Below the pieces are notes generated by a model. That model was not told the origin of the DNA. It saw only the letters and a list, made by a program, of their open reading frames with translations, and ran no database searches. Below are positions 1-7,058 of a DNA stretch of 8,372 bases, piece after piece (positions within the stretch are counted from its first letter, which is position 1; each line of letters opens with the position of its first letter). The DNA comes from Rubrobacter sp. (GTDB lineage: Bacteria > Actinomycetota > Rubrobacteria > Rubrobacterales > Rubrobacteraceae). The translations under genes were made by a program, and so were the position numbers. The stretch is from the NCBI GenBank assembly GCA_016781885.1, contig JADDPM010000097.1, positions 1 to 8,372 of the forward strand. The letters run 5' to 3'.

Positions 1-428
1 CAATCGTCGTGAGAACCGCTGTAGGAGCACCCACTGCAGCGGCCGTGCAGCGTGATCTCGTGCCAGTCGGTGACGAAGCCGGTCTCGCGCTCGACCTGCA
101 AAGCTAGATACTCCATGAGCTCCTCGTTGAACTCTATGACCTTGCCGCACTCCCGGCAACGCGCATGGTGATGCATGCGTTCGGTGGTGAGCTCGTAACG
201 TGAGTATCCCTCCCCGAAGTCCTCCTTGCGCACGATCCCGAGTTCGTGTAACAGGTCCAACGTACGGTATACCGTCGAGAGTCCCAACTCCGGGTACCCC
301 CCCTTGACCCGGTCGTAGATCTCCTCTGCAGAGAGGTGCCTGCTATCCTCTAGCTCCCGCACGATGGAACGCCGCTGATTCGTTAGCCGGTACCCGCGGC
401 TCCTGAGTAAATGCTCCAACTCGCTCAT
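1..428 (-). CDS. Fur/Zur-family metalloregulator, 3' end outside window
   Basis: This is a metal-dependent winged-helix repressor of the Fur superfamily. The first 142 codons are visible, beginning MSELEHLLRSRGYRLTNQRR and running off the window's left edge with no stop. Residues 1-80 form the DNA-binding domain, with the family signature LSTVYRTLDLLHELGIV at about 50-66. The dimerisation and metal domain follows. Likely regulatory ligands are His31, Glu79, the run His86-His88, and Glu99 in VIEF. Structural zinc cysteines are C91xxC94 and C131xxC134. Glu rather than Asp at 79 and 99 resembles Fur/Zur more than PerR. Iron versus zinc sensing cannot be decided from the sequence, so no symbol is given. 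The ATG at 428 is chosen because the family N-terminus starts there and a promoter lies directly upstream. It is transcribed away from the DUF4383 gene. Family assignment is firm; the metal is not. Confidence 0.93.
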   Translation of the reverse strand, partial: MSELEHLLRSRGYRLTNQRRSIVRELEDSRHLSAEEIYDRVKGGYPELGLSTVYRTLDLLHELGIVRKEDFGEGYSRYELTTERMHHHARCRECGKVIEFNEELMEYLALQVERETGFVTDWHEITLHGRCSGCSYSGSHDD

Positions 429-434
429 CTACCT

Positions 435-463
435 AGTTTAGCCCGGTAGAGTACCAGGATCAA
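435..463 (-). promoter_or_regulatory. Predicted promoter of the Fur/Zur-type gene (leaderless)
   Basis: Reading the minus strand, TTGATC (463-458) and TAAACT (440-435) are separated by exactly 17 bases. Each matches 4 of 6 positions of the sigma-70 consensus. Six bases downstream of the -10 box is position 428, the A of the ATG. The mRNA is therefore predicted to be leaderless or nearly so, which is common in actinobacteria. Consistent with this, there is no good Shine-Dalgarno sequence before the ATG, only AGG very close to it. This is a prediction from pattern only. Confidence 0.5.
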
Positions 464-476
464 GAATTAATCCTGG
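454..476. promoter_or_regulatory. 23-bp near-palindrome, candidate Fur-family operator
   Basis: The arms CCAGGATcAA (454-463) and TTaATCCTGG (467-476) flank a GAA centre and match at 9 of 10 paired positions. The site overlaps the predicted -35 box of the downstream regulator gene, so a bound dimer would block transcription. Fur-family proteins commonly repress their own genes from such sites. The sequence is not a textbook Fur or PerR box, so assigning it to this regulator is inference. Confidence 0.5.
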
Positions 477-802
477 CGGAGTCGGCAGAGCCTGGCAAAC
501 ATCGCGTTGCGGGTCGATTAGAGTCGACCTACTCCACCAGAGGCCGCTCCCAGAAAAATCCAGCAAACCCTGACGCTCTATCCAGGGACCGCCAGACCTG
601 TGAAACTCGGATTCTCTGCTATCAGCCAGGAGCATGTTCATACATCTGCTTGATCCTCAAAGCTCAACGAGTTTCGAGCGCTACGGGGATGGGAACCATT
701 AGTTCATGGTCCGGGAAACAGAGCCCTAGCGGTGTGATTGAGTGATCTCTGAGGGCATCGTAGGCGTATGTTGCGGTAGGAAAACGACGATAGGAGAGAT
801 AC

Positions 803-1219
803 ATGACGTTAGCTCAACGCTTTGCCCAGATCTTTGGGCTGGTTTATCTGTTAGTAGGAATTCTAGGGTTCATCCCGCCACTGCTCACGGGGAACATTCC
901 AGGGGTCATAGGGCCTTTCTCGGGTCTGCTCTTGGGCCTGTTCGCCGTCAACTGGTTGCATAACATAGCGCACATAGCGATCGGGGCGGCCGGACTGGCG
1001 AGCTACAGGAGTGCCGCCGGGGCAAGGTCCTACGCCATAGGCGTTGGGGTACTCTACCTGTTGCTCTTCGTGATAGGGCTAATCCTCCCCACGGTCTTCG
1101 GCCTCTTGCCACTCAACGGCCCGGACAATATCCTGCACCTCGTCTCGGGTGCGGCCGCCCTCGCCATCGGCCTCGCCTCCCCGACGTCCGGGAGAAGCTC
1201 CGCTGCAGGGCGCGCCTAA
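803..1219 (+). CDS. DUF4383 family small membrane protein
   Basis: The 138-residue protein matches the DUF4383 pattern common in actinobacteria, starting MTLAQRFAQIFGLVYLLVGI. Four hydrophobic helices are visible at about 9-29, 38-66, 76-96 and 108-125. The conserved polar positions are N50 with H53 and H57 in the second helix, and D108 with H112 at the start of the fourth. The C-terminal tail (126-138) is short, Ser/Ala/Arg-rich and probably exposed. The ATG is supported by AGGAGAG at 792-798. The gene stands alone: it is followed by a strong terminator and faces the opposite way from both neighbours. The biochemical function of the family is unknown to me, and the context does not reveal it. 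The histidines inside predicted helices could bind a cofactor or metal, but that is speculation. Confidence 0.88.
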   Translation: MTLAQRFAQIFGLVYLLVGILGFIPPLLTGNIPGVIGPFSGLLLGLFAVNWLHNIAHIAIGAAGLASYRSAAGARSYAIGVGVLYLLLFVIGLILPTVFGLLPLNGPDNILHLVSGAAALAIGLASPTSGRSSAAGRA

Positions 1220-1280
1220 AAGCATTTGGCTCTCGGGCCTTTGAAAGCTGGATCAACGCAAGCGACCAACATCGACCTGA

Positions 1281-1319
1281 AGAGGAAGAGCCGAGGTCCT
1301 GGCTCTTCCTCTCCTTTTT
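1281..1319 (+). terminator. Strong intrinsic terminator after the DUF4383 gene
   Basis: A perfect 12-bp stem pairs AGAGGAAGAGCC (1281-1292) with GGCTCTTCCTCT (1301-1312) around an eight-base loop, followed by CC and five T (1315-1319). It lies 61 bases after the DUF4383 stop and closes that transcript. Read from the minus strand there is no equivalent T-run, so it should act mainly on plus-strand transcription. Confidence 0.92.
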
Positions 1320-1330
1320 GTACGGAGGTC

Positions 1331-1597
1331 TTATACGGAGATCTCTCTACGCGGGTGGATCTGGACCGCTCTCGCAAGCCTTCTCGAAACTCCCATCAAG
1401 GCCCCAACCTCTCGCTGTCTGGCCGAGAGGATCACGGCGAAGGGTTGCACCGCCATGGTGTGCCAGCCCCACTCGGCCTCATATCTCGGCGCCAGCAGAT
1501 ACCTCCCCTCGGGCTCCAGGAGCGGCGCATGATCCTCTAAGTAACCGCCCCGAGATCTAGCTTGGCTGAAGAACGTCAGCGTGCCTGGATAGGCCGC
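1331..1597 (-). pseudogene. Possible gene remnant, unidentified
   Basis: A minus-strand frame is open for 88 codons from just after a TGA (1600-1598) to a TAA (1333-1331). It has no ATG/GTG/TTG start in its first half; the first ATG is a methionine in the middle. The first part reads as protein-like, with segments such as YLEDHAPLLEPEGRYLL followed by APRYEAEWGWHTMAV. GC is high at third codon positions there, like the real genes nearby. The final 30 or so codons look less coding-like. The upstream TGA and missing start suggest a decayed or frameshifted gene fragment. A frame shifted by one has an ATG at 1613 that reads through the TGA before ending, which would fit a frameshift. I do not recognise the family. 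It may be chance. Confidence 0.3.
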
Positions 1598-1657
1598 TCA
1601 CAGAGGGCCGCATGGGCGGAGTGAGACGGCGCGGGTCCACTATAGATTCGAGCGGCC
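1592..1657. repeat. Long-range inverted repeat after the MMPL gene
   Basis: GGCCGCTC at 1592-1599 and GAGCGGCC at 1650-1657 are perfect 8-bp inverted copies separated by 50 bases, directly after the MMPL stop codon (1658-1660). The pair could fold the end of the minus-strand transcript and act as a rho-independent-like or mRNA-stabilising structure, but no T-run follows. In GC-rich DNA an 8-bp match can occur by chance. Confidence 0.3.
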
Positions 1658-4090
1658 CTACGCCTTGCGTTTGAAGACGCTCTTGCGGCCGCCGGGCCAC
1701 CAGTTCAAGTCGCCCAGGATACGCATGGTGGCCGGAACGAGGAGAACGCGGATAATGGTCGCGTCTACAAAGACGGCGACGGCGAGGCCGAGACCGATGG
1801 CCTTGGTTGTGGTGATGCCGGTGAAGGCGAACGCACCGGTAACGACGACGATGATGGCGGCCGCCGAGGTGATGATCCCGGCGGTAGCCACGAGGCCTTT
1901 CGAGACGCTCGCGGTGTTTGACTCGCCGTACTCGTAGGATTCGCGAATGCGCGAGAGCAGGAAAACCTCGTAGTCCATCGAGACCCCAAATATCGTGCAG
2001 AACATCAGGATCGGCACCGTCGCCTCCACGAAACCCAGAGGCGTGAATCCTAAAAGGCCCGAGAGGTTGCCGTCCTGAAACACGAAGACCATCGCGCCGA
2101 AGCTCGCGGTGAGGCTCAGGATGTTGACGATCACGGCCTTTAACGGGATAAAGAAAGAGCGGAAGGTCAAGAGCAGGACAAGGTATGTCACGCCGAGGAC
2201 GAAGGCGACGGCGTAGGGGGCGTTCCCGTACAGGTTCGAGATGAAGTCCTTCTGCCCGGCTGGGAGTCCGCCTACGAGCAGGCTCGTGCCTGCGGTCGGC
2301 TCTATGGCCCGCACCTCCCCCACCGCATCCCGCGCCTCCTCTGTGTACGGGCTGTCCTCGGTAACCGCCTGCAGGAGCGCCTTGTCCCCGGCCGTGTAAT
2401 TACTCAGGGCGTTCTTCAGCTCCTCGGATTCCCGGGCCTGCGGTAGATCCAGGAAGTTCGCCACGCCCTCGGCGGTTACGACGCCATCGGCGGAGACGCC
2501 AGCCGGCAGCTCGGGCACCCGCGCGTTCAGCTCGTCGGCGGCGCGCTCCTCGGCCTCCGCGCGTATCTGCTCCTCGGCGCCGGGCGGCACAGAGCCATAC
2601 TGCTCGCGCAAGGAGGCAAGCTGCTCCTCAACGGCCTCGTCCACACCCTTCGACGCCTCGGCCTCGGCCTGCCGGCGGGTCTGCGCGAGACGCCCGGCGG
2701 CCTCGACGCCGACGGTGTAGATGCTCTCGACGTGGTCTATGCCCTCGGCCTCTTCGACGCGCTCGCCCAGGGCCTGAATCTCTTCCAAGCCTTTAGCGCT
2801 CAAGGGGTCGTCCGAGAGGGTGGCGACAGCGTATATTGGGGTCAGGCTTGCGTAGTCGAAGTTCTCTCTCAAAATATCGTTGCCCTGACGCGACTCGTAC
2901 TCTTCGGGCAGCACGCTCGCCTCGGGGACACCGACCCTCATGTGGATCACCGGGTACAGAAGGACGAGAAGCATAGCGCCCACCACAACGAGCACGGAGA
3001 TCGGATGGCGCATCACGAACTCCGCGCTCCGGGCCCAGAAGCCAGCCCCGACGGTCCCGCTCATTCGCCGACGGCGGACGGAGAGGGCGTTGACCTTCGG
3101 GCCGAGGATGGCGAGCACCGCCGGCAGAAGGGTCAGGGCGGAAGCTACGGAGAAGAGGACCACGAGGGCGCCGGCGACCCCTATCGAGCGCATGAACATG
3201 TACGGGAAGAAGAGGAGGCCCGTCAGTCCGATCAGGACGGCGGTACCGGAGAAGAATATGCTCCTCCCTGCCGTCTCAACCGTGCGTGGGACCGCCTCGG
3301 AGACGGGCCCGTTCTCCAGCTCCTCGCGAAAGCGACTAACGGCGAAGAGAGCATAGTCGATGCCGAGACCCAGGCCGAGCATGGTCGAGATGGTGAGGGC
3401 GAAAACGGACATGTCGTAGAAACCGGCGAGGAAGTACAGGGCGGAGAGGGTCACGACCACGCCCGCGCCCCCGATCAGGACCGGAATACCCGCCGCCACG
3501 AGGCTTCCGAACGCGACGATCAGGATCACGAGCGCCAGGGGGAATGCGTACTTCTCGGCCTGCCGGATGTCCTCGTTGCTCGCCTCGGTTATATCCATGT
3601 ACACCGCCGGGGCCCCGGTAACGTAGGTCGTAAGCTCGTCATTGCTCACCTTCCTCCGCACCTCGTCCACGAGGTCCTGCGCGTCGTCGTAGGGAGTGTT
3701 AAAGTTGATGAGGGTGTAGCTCTCCCCGCCGTCCTCAGAGACGAAACGGGGGTCGTTCGTCTCCGAGTAGCCGATGACGTTCTCGACCTCCTCCAGCTCG
3801 CGGACCTCGTCGAGAGCCCTATCTTGCGCCTCCTGAAACTCCTGTCCCTCCGCCGGTAGTCCGCCGCCCTCGAAGACTACGGTGAGGCTATTGGGCGAGA
3901 CGCCGAACTCCTCGATCATGACGTCCTGGACCTGTTCGGCCTCGGAGTTCGCGGTGCCGAAGCCGCCTTTGAGACGCTCGGAAACATTCGGAGCGAAGAA
4001 AGCTCCCGCAAGCACCAGCGCGCCCCATGCGAGCGCGACGAACCAGCGATAACGGTAGGTCATATGGCCGAGGGCGTTGAAGATCCTCAA
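1658..4090 (-). CDS. MMPL/RND-superfamily exporter
   Basis: This 810-residue inner-membrane transporter has the duplicated RND layout of the MMPL family, which exports lipids, hydrophobic compounds or drugs using the proton gradient. Helix 1 (about 14-34) is followed by an extracytoplasmic domain (35-182), helices 2-6 (182-330), an Arg-rich cytoplasmic linker (338-342), helix 7 (363-383), a second external domain (384-622) and helices 8-12 (625-787). Both signature Asp-Tyr pairs expected for proton relay are present: D245-Y246 in GLGLGIDY and D706-Y707 in FGVSMDY. The C-terminus has the family LNWWPGG motif. The second external domain carries an Ala/Glu/Arg-rich helical stretch (about 465-525). 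The start is a TTG with AAGG seven bases upstream (4101-4098). An in-frame ATG at 4063 would shorten it by nine residues but has poorer spacing. It lies 81 bp after fsr, probably in the same operon. Substrate unknown. Confidence 0.93.
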   Translation of the reverse strand: MRIFNALGHMTYRYRWFVALAWGALVLAGAFFAPNVSERLKGGFGTANSEAEQVQDVMIEEFGVSPNSLTVVFEGGGLPAEGQEFQEAQDRALDEVRELEEVENVIGYSETNDPRFVSEDGGESYTLINFNTPYDDAQDLVDEVRRKVSNDELTTYVTGAPAVYMDITEASNEDIRQAEKYAFPLALVILIVAFGSLVAAGIPVLIGGAGVVVTLSALYFLAGFYDMSVFALTISTMLGLGLGIDYALFAVSRFREELENGPVSEAVPRTVETAGRSIFFSGTAVLIGLTGLLFFPYMFMRSIGVAGALVVLFSVASALTLLPAVLAILGPKVNALSVRRRRMSGTVGAGFWARSAEFVMRHPISVLVVVGAMLLVLLYPVIHMRVGVPEASVLPEEYESRQGNDILRENFDYASLTPIYAVATLSDDPLSAKGLEEIQALGERVEEAEGIDHVESIYTVGVEAAGRLAQTRRQAEAEASKGVDEAVEEQLASLREQYGSVPPGAEEQIRAEAEERAADELNARVPELPAGVSADGVVTAEGVANFLDLPQARESEELKNALSNYTAGDKALLQAVTEDSPYTEEARDAVGEVRAIEPTAGTSLLVGGLPAGQKDFISNLYGNAPYAVAFVLGVTYLVLLLTFRSFFIPLKAVIVNILSLTASFGAMVFVFQDGNLSGLLGFTPLGFVEATVPILMFCTIFGVSMDYEVFLLSRIRESYEYGESNTASVSKGLVATAGIITSAAAIIVVVTGAFAFTGITTTKAIGLGLAVAVFVDATIIRVLLVPATMRILGDLNWWPGGRKSVFKRKA

Positions 4091-4171
4091 AGGGCGACCT
4101 TAACCTTTCTCGAACGACGAACTCACCCTAGCTATGGTACTCACAACGGGAAATTTTGTAGGGAAGTTCTA
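4091..4171 (-). promoter_or_regulatory. AT-richer gap before the MMPL gene, possible internal promoter
   Basis: This 81-bp gap between fsr and the MMPL gene is clearly less GC-rich than its flanks, with runs such as AAAATTT. No -35/-10 pair is convincing; TACAAA is the best -10-like hexamer. The only certain element is the AAGG ribosome site at 4101-4098. The gap may allow separate expression of the exporter, but read-through from sppA-fsr is equally possible, since no terminator is visible. Confidence 0.25.
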
Positions 4172-5353
4172 TTACACAGAAGCGCGGTTTGGGTCGGAAC
4201 GCGGCCCACGTGGCAAAGTGAGGGAGAGGGCGAGACCCACCGCGGGCAGGGCGGCGAGGGCGAGCATCATCGTGTGCAAGCCGAAGTTGTCGGCGACGGC
4301 TCCGAACAGCGGGGCGCCGAGGCCCCCTAGGCCGATGGAGAGGCCCAGAGTGACGCCGGCGGCCACGCCTATCCTACCCGGGAGGTACTCCTGGCCCATC
4401 ACCACCGTCACGCCGAAGGTCCCTATAGTGGCGGCGCCTATGAGGGCGAGGAAGACCATCCCGGCGAGCGGGCCTGAGAGAGTGAAAGCGAAGATCAGAG
4501 GCGTCAGCAAGAGCATCGAGCCCACGAGCACAGCCCGCCGCCCGGCCCGGTCGGCGAGCGGACCCATCGTCAGGGTGCCGACAGCACCCGCGAAGAGCAT
4601 CACGCTCAAAGCCGTATTGGCGAGAGCCGTCGAAGCGCCCAGCACCTCGATGTAGTAGGAGGAGACGAAGGTGACGAGCCCGAAGTATACGAACGAGCGG
4701 ACGCTCACTACCGCGACCATCCGCGCGAACGCCCCCCAGCGCTCCGGCTCCCCCGTTCCCTCCGCGCTGGCGGTCTCGACCGCCTCGGGCCTGAACGTCA
4801 GGAGACGGGGCTGCTCATAGAGGAGTACCAGGCACATCAGGAGGGCGGGGAGGGCCAGGAACAGGGCGCCGGGTAGGCCGAGATAGAGGACGAGCGGGGT
4901 CGTGATAACGGGTCCCAGGGCGAAGCCGGCGTTGCCGCCGACGGAGAAGAAGCTCATACCGCGGGCGCGGCGGGCGCCTGAGACGTAGTTGGCGAAGCGG
5001 GCGCTCTCGGGGTGGAAGGCAGCTACTCCGAGGCCGGATACTACGACGCAGGCCAGAATCAGGGGATAGCCTGGAGCGACGCCGACTAGCGCTATACCTA
5101 CTCCTCCAAGCAGGACACCGAGCGGCATCAGCGCGGGTAGCGGTTTGTTGTCCGAGAAGTAGCCGAAGATCGGCTGCACGATGGAGGAACTGAGCGTGGC
5201 GGCGAGGACGAGCGCCCCGGCGGCGGCGAGCGAGAGCCCGCGCTCCACGACGAGAAAGGGTATGAGGGCGGCTACGGCCCCCTGGTTCACGTCCGTGAAG
5301 AGGTGTCCGGCCGAGAGTACGGCCATCGCCCGTTTGTCTACGCCCTTCCTCAT
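4172..5353 (-). CDS. fsr: MFS exporter of the fosmidomycin-resistance (Fsr) family
   Basis: This is a 393-residue, roughly 12-helix inner-membrane antiporter. It aligns by eye with E. coli Fsr at several hallmark stretches: SAGHLFTDVNQG at about 14-25, FHPESAR at 113-119, then FSVGGNAGFALGP and QEYLPGRIG at about 321-329, followed by GLGGLGAPLFGAVAD. The MFS cytoplasmic motif GPLADRAGRR sits at 264-273, and the central cytoplasmic loop covers about 182-209. E. coli Fsr gives fosmidomycin resistance on overexpression; the natural substrate here is unknown. The frame stays open back to an ATG at 5422, but that would overlap sppA by 56 bases and add an Arg-rich, non-family extension. The ATG at 5353 is preferred: it lies 13 bases after the sppA stop and leaves a normal Fsr N-terminus. 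GGAG touches this ATG, so translation probably depends on coupling to sppA. GTG at 5359 is another option. Confidence 0.9.
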   Translation of the reverse strand: MRKGVDKRAMAVLSAGHLFTDVNQGAVAALIPFLVVERGLSLAAAGALVLAATLSSSIVQPIFGYFSDNKPLPALMPLGVLLGGVGIALVGVAPGYPLILACVVVSGLGVAAFHPESARFANYVSGARRARGMSFFSVGGNAGFALGPVITTPLVLYLGLPGALFLALPALLMCLVLLYEQPRLLTFRPEAVETASAEGTGEPERWGAFARMVAVVSVRSFVYFGLVTFVSSYYIEVLGASTALANTALSVMLFAGAVGTLTMGPLADRAGRRAVLVGSMLLLTPLIFAFTLSGPLAGMVFLALIGAATIGTFGVTVVMGQEYLPGRIGVAAGVTLGLSIGLGGLGAPLFGAVADNFGLHTMMLALAALPAVGLALSLTLPRGPRSDPNRASV

Positions 5354-5366
5354 CTCCACGCTGATA

Positions 5367-7058
5367 CTACCAATCGTCGGAGATCTCGTACGGAGGGAGC
5401 GCCCATACGCGGGCCGCCGCAAGCTCCGAGAGCGCGCCGCTCATGACCTCCACGGCCTCTCGCACAGGCTCGCCGGGTGTAGGGCGGGCGCCACGGGGCG
5501 GCGTTACCTTTACGAGCGCATCGGATGCTCCCTCGGTAATACCGGCGAGCCGCCGGGCCTCGTCAAGGGCGTCGCGGAAACCTCCTATCGCGTCTACGAG
5601 ACCGAGTTCGAGAGCCTCTCCGCCGGTCCAGACCCGGCCGCCGGCTACCTCTTCGAGGGATTGCGGGCTGAGGTTCCGGCCCTTCTCGACGCGGTCCTTG
5701 AACTCCCTATAGAAGCTCTGGAGCTGTTCGTTCAGGGCATCCAGCTCGTCGGGGGTAGGCTCGCGGCGCGGATCGAGAAGGTTGGAGCGGGCGCCGCGTT
5801 CTACAGTGACTGGGTTGACCTTTAGCTTGTCGAGCAGGTTGGCGGCGACGGGGCGAGTGAGGATCACGCCGATAGAGCCGGTGATCGTGTTCTTGCGGGC
5901 GAAGACACGACTCGCCGGCGCCGAGACGTAGTAGCCCCCTGAAGCGGCGGCGTTACCCATGAGGACGACGACGGGCTTTTTCGCGTCGATGCGCTTGACC
6001 TCGCGCCAGATCAGGTCGGAGGCAAGCGCGTCGCCGCCGGGGGACTCGACGTGGAGCAGGATCGCCCCTATGTGCCGGCTCTTCTCGGCGGCCCGCAGCG
6101 CCGCGACGACCGAGTCACTCCCGGCCTGCTCTCTCCCGAGGAGGGGCAGCGGTATCGGGAGCTTGCGACTACTCCCACGCGTGATCGTCCCACTGATGCT
6201 TACGAGCCCCACGACCTTGTGCCCCTTACGTCTCCGGTACGAGAGACGCAACGCCTTTCCCGCCTCCCCCCACTCCGCGAGCCTCGCCGGCCCTCCGTCG
6301 CCGAGTCTCTGCGAGAGCTCGTCCTCGTAGAGCGCCCCGTCCAGCAGTCCGTTCCGCACGGCTTCGGAGGCGATATAAGGCGCCTGGTTTATAAGATTGC
6401 GAACCTCTTCGGGTGGGAGGCCGCGCCCGCCGGATACGGCGGCGACGAGCTCGTCGAACCTCCGGTCGAGTAGTCTCTCCGTCTGCTCGCGCGCTTCGGG
6501 GGAGAAGTCCGAGCGGGAGACGGTTCCGTATGCGCTCTTGTAGGGCGAGACGGCGACGACCTCCGTCCGCAGGCCTGCGAGGCTCAGAGTGTCCTTGAGG
6601 AAGTTCACGCGGGCACGCAGGCCGATGACGTTCAGCGTGGAGAGCGGGGTCGCGAAGATCTCGTCCGCCGCCGTGGCAAGATAGTAGGAGCGGGTATCCG
6701 GGTCAACAAGGTAGGCTACGACCTTCTTCCCTCCGCTCCGGAACCGGTGTAGCTCGCGGCGAAGCTCTTCGAGGGAGGCCCAACCGGCGTCGAGGTTCTC
6801 GACGCGAAGGATCACGCCCCGCGGGCGACCGTCGGTGAGAATTCGATCGAGACGTGATCGGATGTCCTCGAGGTTTGGGGGTGAGGGCCGGGGATCGAGG
6901 CGCCGGCGTAGAAAACTCAGCCGCGGGGGACCGAGCTCCGGGAGAGGGCCGGTGACGGGGAGCCAGACGAAGTCGGGGGGGCGGCGCCGGAGGGCGCGAG
7001 AGGAGGCGTTACGCAGGAGGCGAACGAGATTTATCAGGGTATCGACAAGCAGGTTCAT
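5367..7058 (-). CDS. sppA: Signal peptide peptidase SppA, long (double-domain) form
   Basis: This 563-residue serine peptidase of the S49 family degrades cleaved signal peptides and other membrane-associated peptides. It has the two-domain long form known from E. coli. The N-terminal domain carries the general-base lysine in SPYKSAYG (Lys174). The C-terminal domain carries the nucleophile in GNAAASGGYY (Ser373). HVESPGGDA (about 336-344) and ITGSIGV support the fold, so a Ser/Lys dyad is intact. Unusually, the N-terminus lacks an obvious transmembrane anchor: residues 1-26 form a short amphipathic stretch rich in Leu and Arg, followed by an Arg/Pro-rich segment. It may bind the membrane peripherally. 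The ATG at 7058 is chosen; a TTG directly before it (7061) is an alternative. No clear ribosome site is visible. It heads the unit with fsr and the MMPL gene and is divergent from the PerR-type gene. Confidence 0.93.
   Translation of the reverse strand: MNLLVDTLINLVRLLRNASSRALRRRPPDFVWLPVTGPLPELGPPRLSFLRRRLDPRPSPPNLEDIRSRLDRILTDGRPRGVILRVENLDAGWASLEELRRELHRFRSGGKKVVAYLVDPDTRSYYLATAADEIFATPLSTLNVIGLRARVNFLKDTLSLAGLRTEVVAVSPYKSAYGTVSRSDFSPEAREQTERLLDRRFDELVAAVSGGRGLPPEEVRNLINQAPYIASEAVRNGLLDGALYEDELSQRLGDGGPARLAEWGEAGKALRLSYRRRKGHKVVGLVSISGTITRGSSRKLPIPLPLLGREQAGSDSVVAALRAAEKSRHIGAILLHVESPGGDALASDLIWREVKRIDAKKPVVVLMGNAAASGGYYVSAPASRVFARKNTITGSIGVILTRPVAANLLDKLKVNPVTVERGARSNLLDPRREPTPDELDALNEQLQSFYREFKDRVEKGRNLSPQSLEEVAGGRVWTGGEALELGLVDAIGGFRDALDEARRLAGITEGASDALVKVTPPRGARPTPGEPVREAVEVMSGALSELAAARVWALPPYEISDDW

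Larger units (their letters stand above)
429..802. other. Intergenic region between divergent genes, no gene seen
   Basis: This 374-bp stretch separates the minus-strand regulator from the plus-strand DUF4383 gene. Open frames here have no protein-like composition. Beyond the regulator promoter it holds two small inverted repeats. One is GGTCGA-ttagag-TCGACC at 512-529. The other is ACCAT (695-699) and ATGGT (706-710) around a six-base loop, extended by GG/CC past a bulged A. The second lies about 90 bases before the DUF4383 start and could be an operator. I found no convincing -35/-10 pair for the DUF4383 gene. Confidence 0.45.
1320..1657. other. Intergenic region between convergent genes
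   Basis: This 338-bp stretch separates the DUF4383 terminator from the stop of the MMPL gene on the other strand. It holds no intact gene. It contains the coding-like minus-strand remnant listed at 1331-1597 and a long-range inverted repeat at 1592-1657. No typical terminator with a T-run is seen for the minus-strand operon. Confidence 0.5.

Noticed and set aside
438..641. 67-codon minus-strand open frame upstream of the Fur/Zur-type gene
   Set aside because: Composition is not protein-like, and it covers the predicted promoter and palindrome of the regulator gene.
1226..1540. 104-codon plus-strand open frame after the DUF4383 gene
   Set aside because: It reads straight through the strong terminator hairpin at 1281-1319 and has low-complexity Ser/Arg/Gly content without family features.
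2732..3859. 375-codon open frame on the plus strand
   Set aside because: It lies antisense to the well-supported MMPL gene; its His/Asp/Glu/Arg-rich translation is a complement artefact of GC-rich hydrophobic codons.
5354..5422. Upstream ATG (5422) as the start of the Fsr-type gene
   Set aside because: It would overlap the sppA 3' end by 56 bases and add an Arg-rich segment absent from the family; ATG 5353 just after the sppA stop fits better.
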